Origin: Methanosarcinales archaeon
Lineage (GTDB): Archaea; Halobacteriota; Methanosarcinia; Methanosarcinales; Methanogasteraceae
Direction: 5' to 3'
Assembly (NCBI GenBank): GCA_030666765.1
Contig: DAOUXE010000029.1
Location: forward strand, 1-8,727
Length of the DNA stretch: 8,727 nucleotides
Shown here one piece after another: positions 1-6,488 of the stretch. A program made the translations under genes and the position numbers. How positions within the stretch are numbered: position 1 is the first letter of the stretch; each line of letters opens with the position of its first letter. The notes below the pieces were generated by a model, which had not been told where the DNA came from, searched no databases, and saw only the letters and a program-made list of their open reading frames with translations.

Positions 1-26
1 ATTGAACGCCGTTCGCAGTTTAGTGA

Positions 27-347
27 GTCATTCCGTTTCAATCCCCTACTGCTCGGGTCTACTTTTCACACAATGAGGGGCTGACATCCGAGACCCCTGT
101 CCCTCGTGTTGAGCGATTCGGGGTGGTTTCTGATAAGTTTCGCAACAGAAAAGATGTGTTTGATGACAAAGTTGCGTTGGTATCCTGTGGGTTGTGGAAT
201 TGTCCTTCCATTGTTCTGCTGAATCGAGGTGCTGTACTGGAAGGTCGAGTGTACGATTCTTGTGTGGGTCACTATTTTGCAACAGGTCTAATAATGTCCC
301 AAATCCCAGGTAAGGTCAACTTCCTTACCAAAAAACCACATCGATAG
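27..347 (+). pseudogene. possible 3' remnant of a DDE transposase
   Basis: This frame is open from just after a TGA at 24-26 to a TAG at 345-347, with no plausible start at its beginning (the first ATG in frame, or a near alternative, is around 123). The central part reads approximately FGVVSDKFRNRKDVFDDK followed by a VALVSCGLWN-like stretch. From memory this resembles the C-terminal end of IS4/IS5-type transposases, where an FG...kfRNR..f segment is followed by a hydrophobic helix ending in N. The catalytic aspartates would lie upstream, outside this stretch. The frame also runs through the stem-loop at 309-335, so its last part is unlikely to be coding. It could equally be non-coding sequence with a chance open frame; the resemblance is short and I could not test it. 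Confidence 0.25.
309..335 (-). terminator. stem-loop with T-run after the chaperone operon
   Basis: A perfect 7-base inverted repeat (309-315 with 323-329, loop of 7) sits next to a run of six A on the plus strand at 330-335. Read on the minus strand this is TTTTTT followed by the hairpin, 37 bases beyond the stop codon of the J-like gene. Archaeal RNA polymerase can terminate at oligo-T alone, so this is a reasonable end for the minus-strand operon. Read on the plus strand the run is A, which is not a terminator. Confidence 0.4.
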
Positions 348-371
348 GCCATAGACGGGAGTTTTGGTAAA

Positions 372-1538
372 TCACTCCCTGTCCGCATCCGAGAGCATCT
401 TATCGATTATCTTATTTAGGGTCGTGTCGTCCGGCTCAGTCATAGCGATCTCCTGCAGCGCATCCGATGTTGCAGCCTGCTTCAATATCCAATCATAGTC
501 AGACCTCATCCTGGAATTTTTTAAAACGCTGTACGCACGGTTAACCTCTGGTGTCCGCTCCAGGCCCTTGTATACATTCCTAATAAATCGCTCTGCTTCT
601 CGCTTATCCTCTGGAATCAAATCCCTGTCGATGGTCAACACATCATAAAACGTTTTATCGCCTGTGTAGTCCATCCAATCAATGTGTTCACCCATAAGCA
701 GGTTCTGCTTTCGCACATCTTCATAACATCTAAGCGCCACCAGATACGAGCGATCATCCCCAGCCCATACCGGATTCCTGCGTTCGTCGTCCATCAGATA
801 CTCTACCGGAAGAATTTCATCCGCTCTGTCAAGCATAAAATCGTATTCGAACCTCAGCTGCGGATTGTTCAGTATTCTACATGCGTCTTTTGCCAATCTG
901 GGATCCACACCCTCATTTTTGCATTGCACCACTTCCCCTGCCTTCAATTTTTCCCTGTCCACACCAAGAAGCTCGTATAACGTAGGTGCACCGAGATGAT
1001 AGAGGTTAAGCCATGCACCACGATGCTTTATGATGTAATTCACTGTAGCATTATCTCTCTCATATTCTAGCCATTCATCATGCTCTTCTATCAGTTCCCG
1101 CTTATCTTTCGCAGTGTATCCCTGCATGAGCTTCAGAAAAAGGCGCAAAATCTCCTCATAGTCGGAACGCTTTTTCCGGTCGCTTAATATCTCGCAGGCT
1201 CTCTCGATCACATCATTGGGATATTCGGAGTGCTCGATCTTTCGCTGATATGCCTCCTTGATCACATCGGGCGGGTCGTTCTTCGAGACACAGAGCACGC
1301 AATAGTACGTTGGAACCCCGGACAGGAGATCCTCGATGTAGTCAGAATACTGTTCTCTAAAACTCTCAATTTTTTTTGCATGCCCCATCAGCCGCGAAAA
1401 GTCCACATAGCGTCTCGGGAATTTCCAATACGGGTCGTCACAGGCGAAGAGCTGCATCCATTCGTTATATGCCAACTCTTCTTCCGAGATCTCTATCTTC
1501 TCTGCCTTCTTCATCTTCGATTTCTTTGTTTTTTTCAT
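372..1538 (-). CDS. protein with three tandem degenerate J-like domains lacking HPD
   Basis: This 388-residue protein begins with a lysine-rich stretch (residues 2-14) and contains three J-domain-like units at about residues 76-134, 184-240 and 294-354. Each starts with a helix-I-like Y-x-x-L pattern (YYCVL, LYELL, FYDVL) and ends with a shared helix III-IV pattern A-x-x-[IV]-L-x-[DN]-x3-R-x-[DE]-Y-[DE]-x-[IM]-L (residues 114-131, 219-236, 335-352). The HPD tripeptide that classical J-proteins need to stimulate Hsp70 ATPase is absent from all three; the loops read YPND, GVDPR and ERTPE. Helical stretches of about 50 residues separate the units. There is no G/F region, zinc finger or C-terminal substrate domain of true DnaJ. 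The start codon overlaps the DnaK stop as ATGA, which implies translational coupling. I infer a specialised partner or scaffold for the neighbouring Hsp70. The J-like call is fairly firm; function is unknown. Confidence 0.8.
   Translation of the reverse strand: MKKTKKSKMKKAEKIEISEEELAYNEWMQLFACDDPYWKFPRRYVDFSRLMGHAKKIESFREQYSDYIEDLLSGVPTYYCVLCVSKNDPPDVIKEAYQRKIEHSEYPNDVIERACEILSDRKKRSDYEEILRLFLKLMQGYTAKDKRELIEEHDEWLEYERDNATVNYIIKHRGAWLNLYHLGAPTLYELLGVDREKLKAGEVVQCKNEGVDPRLAKDACRILNNPQLRFEYDFMLDRADEILPVEYLMDDERRNPVWAGDDRSYLVALRCYEDVRKQNLLMGEHIDWMDYTGDKTFYDVLTIDRDLIPEDKREAERFIRNVYKGLERTPEVNRAYSVLKNSRMRSDYDWILKQAATSDALQEIAMTEPDDTTLNKIIDKMLSDADRE
477..659 (-). repeat. J-like unit 3 (residues 294-354)
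   Basis: The unit opens with DKTFYDVLTIDRDL and closes with RAYSVLKNSRMRSDYDWIL, in register with the closing motifs of units 1 and 2 (116 residues after unit 2). The loop reads ERTPEVN, again without HPD. The segment in front of it (HIDWMDYTG) resembles the one in front of unit 2 (RGAWLNLYHLG), so the repeat probably includes some upstream helix. Confidence 0.6.
819..989 (-). repeat. J-like unit 2 (residues 184-240)
   Basis: The unit starts with APTLYELLGVDREK, close to the J-domain LYelLGv opening, and closes with DACRILNNPQLRFEYDFML. The loop between helices (about residues 205-214) contains VDP but no HPD. It lies about 105 residues after unit 1 by the closing motif. Confidence 0.65.
1137..1313 (-). 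repeat. J-like unit 1 (residues 76-134)
   Basis: This is the best-preserved unit: YYCVLCVSKNDPPDVIKEAY resembles J-domain helices I and II, and the ILSDRKKRSDYE segment resembles helix III-IV of DnaJ (vLsDpekRaeYD). The interhelical loop reads HSEYPND where YHPD would be expected, so the critical HPD is missing. Confidence 0.7.
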
Positions 1539-3298
1539 CTCAATTCCAGCGTCGAACCGTCTGTTATATTCAGGTCCCTAACCAGGGATTCGTCATCAAG
1601 CGCTTTATCATCGTAGAAGATATTCATCCCTTCGTTTAAGATACCTTTCTTCATAAGGTCCTGCCTCACATCATACATAGTCGCACTTGGATTGAGGTAA
1701 TAGTCCAGAACATCCCGCGTATCTACATTTTCAACCGTCACTTCGATTGCGTACGTATTTAGCATCTTTCGCATCCACTTGTTCTTCGCCCTCTTTGTGA
1801 GCCTGCCTACAGCCTCCATCTTCACGGTCCGCTCATTGCCAGAGTCATGATCCTTTGCAGTTACATTCAGGATGCCAAACTCCTCTCCGATCGAAAAAGA
1901 GACGTCAATCTCCGATTCGCCCGCGGGTTTTGGCTCGATATCGATCCAGAACTCGCCGAGATAGCCGCCTTCCTCGGGATACAGGTCCTCTCCCTGATAT
2001 ACCTCGATTACTACCTCGTCCGAATAATCTCCTGCGTTCGTAAATGGCTTCGTCTGTGTAACCGGGATCTTTGTGTTCCTTGAAATGATCTTTACAACGG
2101 TCCCGTCTACGATTGAAACTCCGATAGAACGGGAGGTGACATCACTTATCTCCACAGGTCGTCTTATCGTTCCGGATATCTCTTCCCCCCCACCTTTCTC
2201 ATCATTCTCTTTGACCCCGTCTTTCAGGGTGGAAACCGCCGCTCCGAGAGAGACCACCTCGATCGGGTCGATCATATGCTCCGGTTCCTTGCCAAAGAAG
2301 TCGCGCACAAACTCCTGCACCGCAGGTATGTATGTGGTCCCGCCAACCATGAGTATATCATCGATCTCGTCCGGATGAAGTGCAGCGTCGTTGAGCGCCT
2401 GTTTCATCGGATTTCGTGTCCGTTCGATGAAATCGAAGATGAGCTCGTTAAATTCCTGCCTTGTTAGGGTGTAGCTAAACGCAATTGGCGCGCCCTGCTT
2501 GCCCTTGCTCAGGTATGGTAAGTTTACGACCGCGCGCTCTTTATCCGACAGTTCGATCTTTACGCGCTCGGCTTCTTCCCGGATCGATTGAAGCACTGAC
2601 CTGTTGTCATTTTCCTCATTTCTAAGGTCTATTTTATGCTTTTCTCGTATTTTATCGACGATAAACTCTTCGAGCCGGGAATCGATGTCATCGCCACCGA
2701 GGTGATTGTCCCCACTCGTTGCATCGACATCGTAGAACCCGTCTCCGATCGAGAGGATTGAAACATCAAACGTGCCACCTCCGAAGTCGTAGACAAGGAT
2801 TCTGCGCTCCTCGCCCTCATCCGCGAATCCGAATGCAAGTGCGGCGGCGGTCGGCTCGTTTAGGATCCCGTGCACGTTTAAGCCAGCGATCTCGCCAGCG
2901 TCTTTGACTGCCTGCCGCTGCGAGTCCATGAAATATGCAGGCACCGTTATTGTGGCATCCGTGATGTGCGTCCCGATTCGCTTCTCAGCATCAGAAACGA
3001 GTTTTTTGATGATGTGGGCTGCCACGTACTCCGGCGGGTATGACTCATTGCCGATCTGCACAGTGTGGTCGGTGCCCATATGCCTCTTGATCGACGCAAC
3101 GGTCCGCTCCGGGTTTGCGATGATGTTGCGCTTTGCAGCGCTTCCGACCACAACGTCGCCCCCCTCCTTAAAATACACAACGGACGGAGTGACTCGCTCG
3201 TTTTCGCTGTTCTCTATGATTGTAGGCTCGTCGAATTCGATGAACGCTATCCCCGAGTTCGTCGTGCCGAAATCTATTCCGATTATCTCTCTTTGCAT
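1535..3298 (-). CDS. atypical Hsp70/DnaK with C-terminal ubiquitin-like domain, no helical lid
   Basis: This 587-residue Hsp70-type ATPase would act as a cytosolic chaperone. The ATPase domain (about 1-358) is intact: phosphate-1 motif DFGTTNS at 9-15, catalytic-type Lys71 in SIKRHMG, ITVPAYF at 117-123, NEPTAAALAFG at 147-157, phosphate-2 DFGGGTFD at 171-178, adenosine motif LMVGGTT at 316-322. It lacks the short N-terminal-quadrant insert seen in E. coli DnaK, as in Gram-positive and archaeal relatives. The linker after residue 358 is acidic/Gly-rich and lacks the usual LLLD stretch. The beta-sandwich substrate domain follows (about 385-498; NTKIPV, FGILNVTAKD). The roughly 100-residue lid is replaced by a short basic linker (501-514) and a ubiquitin-like domain (515-587). 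A strong ribosome site (AGGTGAT) fixes the start 16 bases after grpE; the stop overlaps the J-like start. It is unlikely to be the housekeeping DnaK. Confidence 0.95.
   Translation of the reverse strand: MQREIIGIDFGTTNSGIAFIEFDEPTIIENSENERVTPSVVYFKEGGDVVVGSAAKRNIIANPERTVASIKRHMGTDHTVQIGNESYPPEYVAAHIIKKLVSDAEKRIGTHITDATITVPAYFMDSQRQAVKDAGEIAGLNVHGILNEPTAAALAFGFADEGEERRILVYDFGGGTFDVSILSIGDGFYDVDATSGDNHLGGDDIDSRLEEFIVDKIREKHKIDLRNEENDNRSVLQSIREEAERVKIELSDKERAVVNLPYLSKGKQGAPIAFSYTLTRQEFNELIFDFIERTRNPMKQALNDAALHPDEIDDILMVGGTTYIPAVQEFVRDFFGKEPEHMIDPIEVVSLGAAVSTLKDGVKENDEKGGGEEISGTIRRPVEISDVTSRSIGVSIVDGTVVKIISRNTKIPVTQTKPFTNAGDYSDEVVIEVYQGEDLYPEEGGYLGEFWIDIEPKPAGESEIDVSFSIGEEFGILNVTAKDHDSGNERTVKMEAVGRLTKRAKNKWMRKMLNTYAIEVTVENVDTRDVLDYYLNPSATMYDVRQDLMKKGILNEGMNIFYDDKALDDESLVRDLNITDGSTLELR
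1538..1756 (-). other. ubiquitin-like (beta-grasp) domain of the Hsp70, residues 515-587
   Basis: The last 73 residues line up by eye with ubiquitin: a first strand (AIEVTVENV), a second strand (VLDYYLNPSA), a helix (TMYDVRQDLMKKG), then MNIFYDDKALDDESLVRDLN against ubiquitin's RLIFAGKQLEDGRTLSDYN, and ITDGSTLELR against IQKESTLHLVLR. The closing NITDGSTLEL also resembles YukD/EsaB-type Ubls. There is no terminal Gly-Gly, so this is an integral domain and not a conjugatable modifier. The fold is inferred from pattern only. Confidence 0.7.
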
Positions 3299-3303
3299 GT
3301 TAT

Positions 3304-3310
3304 ATCACCT
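3304..3310 (-). promoter_or_regulatory. strong ribosome binding site of the dnaK-like gene
   Basis: AGGTGAT on the minus strand matches the usual archaeal anti-Shine-Dalgarno complement and ends 5 bases before the ATG at 3298. It lies inside the 16-base gap after the grpE-like stop codon, so the two genes are surely co-transcribed but the Hsp70 has its own initiation site. Confidence 0.75.
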
Positions 3311-3314
3311 ATTG

Positions 3315-4823
3315 TTAGAACCAGAATGGTGTGGATACTGTAAATGGGGATTTCTTATTTTTTTCTCCATCTGTGTCTTCTTCTGATTCATTCGTGTCCC
3401 CCTCACCTATTTCAATCTTGTTTAGCAGTCCCCCCTGCTCTTCTAACAGCGCCTCGTTGTACCGGCGGAGGGCGATGCTTTCGATGACTATTTTGTCTTT
3501 CCTGCCGTCCAGCTCCTCCAGATTCTCGTAAGCGATCTCCAGCTCCCTCGTTGTCTCTTCTATCTCTGCTGCCAGCGATTCTTTGCGCTGCACAAGCCCG
3601 CGAACATTATCTGATTCTGTATTTACCAGTTCTTTTGCTTTTTGTAACTCTTTTTCTGATATGGACAACTCTTCATCGAGTTCTGCTATTTTTTTCTCCA
3701 TCTTCGACTGCTCTTCGATGTTTTCCGCTTTTCTCCCCGCCATATCCTCCAGTTCATAGTTCAGCAACTCCCTTTTCTCTTCCATCTCATTTATCTCGCT
3801 TGATAACTTTTCATTCTCTTCAGATATCTCTTCGTTGTATCTGCCAAGCGCAATACTCTCAACAACGATCTTGTCCTTGTTAACCCTTTGTTCATCGAGA
3901 GTATCAATGATTGCGGATAATTGCCTCTTTGATTCTCTGATCTCGGCTTCCAACACTTCTTTGCGTTGTTCTACTTTAAGAACCCCCGATTCTGCATCTT
4001 CTTTCCTTTTTATCCATTCTTCTTCTCTTTTTTTAAATTCGTTCTCTCGCAGGTCAAGTTCTTTGACCGAATTTCTGAGTATTTCCTCGTTACTGACTAA
4101 TTCACGTGCGCGCGCCTCCAATTTCTGTTCCCTCTCCGAGATCTCCTTTAACTCCACTTCAAGCGACCTCTTCACAAAACGCCTCATAAATCTCGAAATA
4201 ATCGTTCCGGGCTTTGCTTCTCGTGTTCTCTCTGCCCCACCATTCTCTCCATCCTGCCCCTCCCCCACAGGTTCGCCACCACCTCTGGAGATGATTACCT
4301 CAGCCGGTCGGATCAACTCGTTGTTCAGCATATACCCTTTCCGGATAAGGGACAGAATGGTCTTATCTGGAAGAAGGGGGTCCTGTGTAGTCTCTATTGC
4401 GGTGTGCAGTTCATCATCGAACCGTTCACCGGCTGATGGTGCGATCGGCACGATCCCGGACGCGTATAGTAACTGGTTGTAGGTCATTTCTATGCTGCTC
4501 CGCGTCCCTTCTACCATCTTGTCCACGACCTCGCACCCACCCATACCCCCTGCGCCCCCTTCATAGCTGTATACAGCACGTTCGAGCGTGTCAGCTACGA
4601 TCAACAACTGCCGGGCTAATTCGCCGGATGTTTTCCTTCGTATCGCTTCGCCTTCGTTTTGAGTCCGCTCTTTGTACCGCGCAAAGTCGGATTTCATCTT
4701 CTCGGCTTTAACCTTCAGGGATGCGATCAGCTCGTCCTTCTCGTCCATCTCTTTCTTCGAAACCACTATGATCTCGTTTGTCACATTCTCTCCAGTATAA
4801 TTCTCTTCGCCATCGTTTCGCAT
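3315..4823 (-). CDS. GrpE-type nucleotide exchange factor fused to a long coiled coil
   Basis: GrpE releases ADP from Hsp70. Residues about 27-180 (numbered from the ATG at 4823, 502 residues) look like a full GrpE domain: a helix with SDFARYKERTQNEGEAIRRK, then LLIVADTLERAV, FDDELHTAIETT and the C-terminal signature KGYMLNNELIRPAEVIIS. A Gly/acidic linker follows, then a highly charged coiled coil (about 220-475). Within it a 51-residue segment is duplicated (286-336 and 412-462; 29 of 51 identical, no gaps). The protein ends with an acidic stretch and the tail FTVSTPFWF. Normal GrpE is about 180-200 residues, so this is more than twice the usual length. An in-frame ATG at 4889 would add 22 residues, but these would be encoded across the TATA box, so I prefer 4823, where translation would be nearly leaderless. 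It is the first gene of the operon, ahead of the Hsp70. Confidence 0.88.
   Translation of the reverse strand: MRNDGEENYTGENVTNEIIVVSKKEMDEKDELIASLKVKAEKMKSDFARYKERTQNEGEAIRRKTSGELARQLLIVADTLERAVYSYEGGAGGMGGCEVVDKMVEGTRSSIEMTYNQLLYASGIVPIAPSAGERFDDELHTAIETTQDPLLPDKTILSLIRKGYMLNNELIRPAEVIISRGGGEPVGEGQDGENGGAERTREAKPGTIISRFMRRFVKRSLEVELKEISEREQKLEARARELVSNEEILRNSVKELDLRENEFKKREEEWIKRKEDAESGVLKVEQRKEVLEAEIRESKRQLSAIIDTLDEQRVNKDKIVVESIALGRYNEEISEENEKLSSEINEMEEKRELLNYELEDMAGRKAENIEEQSKMEKKIAELDEELSISEKELQKAKELVNTESDNVRGLVQRKESLAAEIEETTRELEIAYENLEELDGRKDKIVIESIALRRYNEALLEEQGGLLNKIEIGEGDTNESEEDTDGEKNKKSPFTVSTPFWF
3438..3590 (-). repeat. coiled-coil duplication, copy 2
   Basis: This encodes residues 412-462 of the GrpE-fusion protein. 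It runs from QRKESLAAEI through the best-conserved block KDKIVIESIALRRYNE. It is offset from copy 1 by exactly 378 bases (126 residues) with no gap in the alignment. Confidence 0.75.
3816..3968 (-). repeat. coiled-coil duplication, copy 1
   Basis: This encodes residues 286-336 of the GrpE-fusion protein, from QRKEVLEAEI through KDKIVVESIALGRYNE. It is 29 of 51 residues identical to copy 2, with 14 of 16 identical across the KDKIV-ESIAL-RYNE block. That block is less heptad-like than its surroundings and may be a specific contact site. Confidence 0.75.
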
Positions 4824-4848
4824 CTGGTAACGATGTAGGCGTGACCGA

Positions 4849-4856
4849 TTTAAATA
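4849..4856 (-). promoter_or_regulatory. archaeal TATA box of the chaperone operon
   Basis: TATTTAAA on the minus strand, within AAGATATTTAAAT, is centred about 29 bases upstream of the ATG at 4823. Archaeal transcription usually starts about 26-27 bases from the box centre, which puts the start site within a few bases of that ATG. No ribosome site precedes it, as expected for a leaderless transcript. I see no clear heat-shock operator. Confidence 0.6.
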
Positions 4857-4984
4857 TCTTGCGAGTCCGTGCTTTTCGGATATACTCATGGCTTTCCGGA
4901 AAAGTTACAGAACGGTAAAATCGTAGTAATCTATGTTAATAGCTTTGTAGCTGCTCGCAGATAGTATCTAAAAGACATAGAATC

Positions 4985-5025
4985 CACAGATTAACACCGG
5001 TTTTGCAGACTACTGGTTATCTGTG
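4985..5025. repeat. imperfect inverted repeat downstream of the lipid reductase gene
   Basis: The arms CACAGATTAACACC and GGTTATCTGTG can pair with small bulges; the outer 7 bases pair perfectly. It lies in the 196-base spacer (4890-5085) between the end of the reductase gene and the upstream side of the chaperone operon, and on the minus strand a T-rich stretch follows it. It may help terminate the reductase transcript. Nothing else stands out in this spacer. Confidence 0.3.
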
Positions 5026-5085
5026 CTGTTGGATCCATCTGATAGCTCCACATAATATCGAACAGTTACAGCAAGTTGATCAGCC

Positions 5086-6333
5086 TCACCTCATAAGAGC
5101 CATCTTCAGAAAAGCACCCATGCTCTTCCGATTCATTAGGAGTTTTCGGACGACAACAGACGGATGATCCATATCCCCGTATCTCGTGATCAGATCCAGC
5201 AGTTCATCATCATCCAGCACCCCAATCACCCGGTTGATCTCTGAATCAGAAATGCGTGCCATCCATCCATTAATCCTCCTTCCTATCGCAAGTTCCCTCC
5301 CGATCCTACCCTTCCAGAGTTTATCGTACTCGGAGAGTCGTCTGACCGACGTATCCCCCTCCAGAACAGCGTCTGCTGCTACCTTTCCCGCGATCTTTGC
5401 GCACATAGCCCCGGGATACACACCCCCACCTGACGTCGGCTTGACCTGCCCCGCGGCATCGCCAACGATCAGTAGACCCTCGGCTGCCGTTTGCTGCGGT
5501 ACACTGATCGGGATTCCACCAAGCGCGATGCCTGCGATTCCGGGATCGCACTTTTCAGATACGACAGGGTGCTTCGCAATCAGCCGTTTCAGATGAGCCC
5601 ATGCAGACTCCTGCATCACTCCAGGTCCCAAATCCACCCCACTCTTCGCTACTGGCACCGACCCCGATATCGGCCGGACTGCAAGCCCGATGCGTGCGCT
5701 ACCATGGTACGGGATCGCCCATGCAAAGAACCCGGGGGCGCATGATCCAGGGAATATCTCGACAAATCTGGGATCCTCAAAGTCGTAGATCGTGCTGACC
5801 TGTGCGCCAGAGAGGACCGTTTCTGGCGTATCGAGACCAGCCCACCGTGCAATGCGGCTCTGTATGCCGTCCGCCCCGATGACCACATCAGCCTCGATCA
5901 CATCGGGCTCGCCTTCGATTAAGACGTGGAGAATCCTCCGGCGCCCACGCCCACGAGCTTCCTTGTCGATAGTGATACCGACAGCACGCGTGCGCATGAG
6001 GATATCTGCGCCGGACCGGATCGCATTCTCTGCAAGCGTGCGGTCAAAGATTCTCCGGTCGACCACATAAGCCTTGATCTCGCCGCCTGATATGCGGATC
6101 CGTCGCCCGTTTGGTGCATACACAAACGCGCCAGTGATCGGGTGAAATCCACTATCCAAAACGACTTCACACTCCCGGATCGCACTCGTGCTCAGTAGAC
6201 CTGCGCACTGCACAGGCGACCCGATGGATGCGTGTTCCTCGATAAGAAGTGTCTTCGCTCCGTTTTTTGCGGCGTACTTCGCTGCCAGACAACCGGCAGG
6301 TCCGGCGCCGACCACAACGACATCATAATCCAT
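5086..6333 (-). CDS. geranylgeranyl reductase family flavoprotein (archaeal lipid saturation)
   Basis: Members of this FAD-dependent family reduce the double bonds of geranylgeranyl chains in archaeal ether lipids at the membrane. The 415-residue protein begins with a classic Rossmann FAD motif (MDYDVVVVGAGPAGCLAAKY), with the acidic end of the second strand in LLIEE. A family-type Cys follows in PVQCAGLLS. The middle holds ADVVIGADGIQSRIARW, the second FAD contact, then FFAWAIPYHGSARIGLA, corresponding to the family's YxWxFP signature. The third FAD motif is GDAAGQVKPTSGGGVYPGA. Length is close to the usual 390-410. The frame can be extended to a TTG at 6360, but the ATG at 6333 has a good ribosome site (AGGAG at 6339-6343, 5-base spacing) and suits the promoter position better. 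It is divergent from the UspA gene. A role in other isoprenoid reduction, such as quinone side chains, is possible. Confidence 0.9.
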   Translation of the reverse strand: MDYDVVVVGAGPAGCLAAKYAAKNGAKTLLIEEHASIGSPVQCAGLLSTSAIRECEVVLDSGFHPITGAFVYAPNGRRIRISGGEIKAYVVDRRIFDRTLAENAIRSGADILMRTRAVGITIDKEARGRGRRRILHVLIEGEPDVIEADVVIGADGIQSRIARWAGLDTPETVLSGAQVSTIYDFEDPRFVEIFPGSCAPGFFAWAIPYHGSARIGLAVRPISGSVPVAKSGVDLGPGVMQESAWAHLKRLIAKHPVVSEKCDPGIAGIALGGIPISVPQQTAAEGLLIVGDAAGQVKPTSGGGVYPGAMCAKIAGKVAADAVLEGDTSVRRLSEYDKLWKGRIGRELAIGRRINGWMARISDSEINRVIGVLDDDELLDLITRYGDMDHPSVVVRKLLMNRKSMGAFLKMALMR

Positions 6334-6376
6334 TTTCTCTCCTGAAATATCCGTGCTCAACTACGCCCCACAACTC

Positions 6377-6382
6377 CTTAAA
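6377..6382 (-). promoter_or_regulatory. candidate TATA element of the reductase gene
   Basis: TTTAAG on the minus strand is centred about 47 bases upstream of the ATG at 6333. This predicts a leader of about 20 bases carrying the AGGAG site at 6339-6343. It would place the alternative TTG start (6360) upstream of the transcript, a further reason to prefer the ATG. The match is short and A/T-poor around it. Confidence 0.35.
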
Positions 6383-6445
6383 CGCTTGTAGCCCGACTTC
6401 CTCATCCCATGAATCATTGAATACGCCCCCGCCCATCAACACAAA

Positions 6446-6458
6446 ACCTTATCTCATC
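6446..6458 (+). promoter_or_regulatory. candidate promoter of the uspA-like gene
   Basis: The sequence around ACCTTATCTCAT, preceded by CAAAA (a possible BRE), lies about 36 bases upstream of the ATG at 6489, in the divergent spacer shared with the reductase gene. It is a weak TATA match; the predicted transcript would start about 10 bases before the ATG, close to the GAG ribosome-site remnant at 6478-6480. Confidence 0.3.
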
Positions 6459-6488
6459 CCACGGCAATCCGGTAACTGAGATGATCTT

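Noticed and set aside
34..48. GTTTCAATCCCC-like string recalling archaeal CRISPR repeats
   Set aside because: It occurs once only; no second copy at regular spacing is visible.
372..1538. Calling the third gene dnaJ
   Set aside because: There is no HPD, G/F region, CxxCxGxG zinc finger or C-terminal domain; only J-like helices are repeated.
1538..1756. The Ubl tail as a conjugatable ubiquitin/SAMP-type modifier
   Set aside because: The protein ends ELR with no Gly-Gly, and there is no processing site or E1/JAMM gene nearby.
2904..3386. 160-codon plus-strand open frame
   Set aside because: It lies opposite the conserved ATPase domain of the Hsp70 gene and shows no family pattern.
3835..4482. 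215-codon open frame on the plus strand
   Set aside because: It is antisense to the GrpE fusion; its Ser/Leu-rich composition is what the opposite strand of a Glu/Lys-rich coiled coil produces, and it has no recognisable motif.
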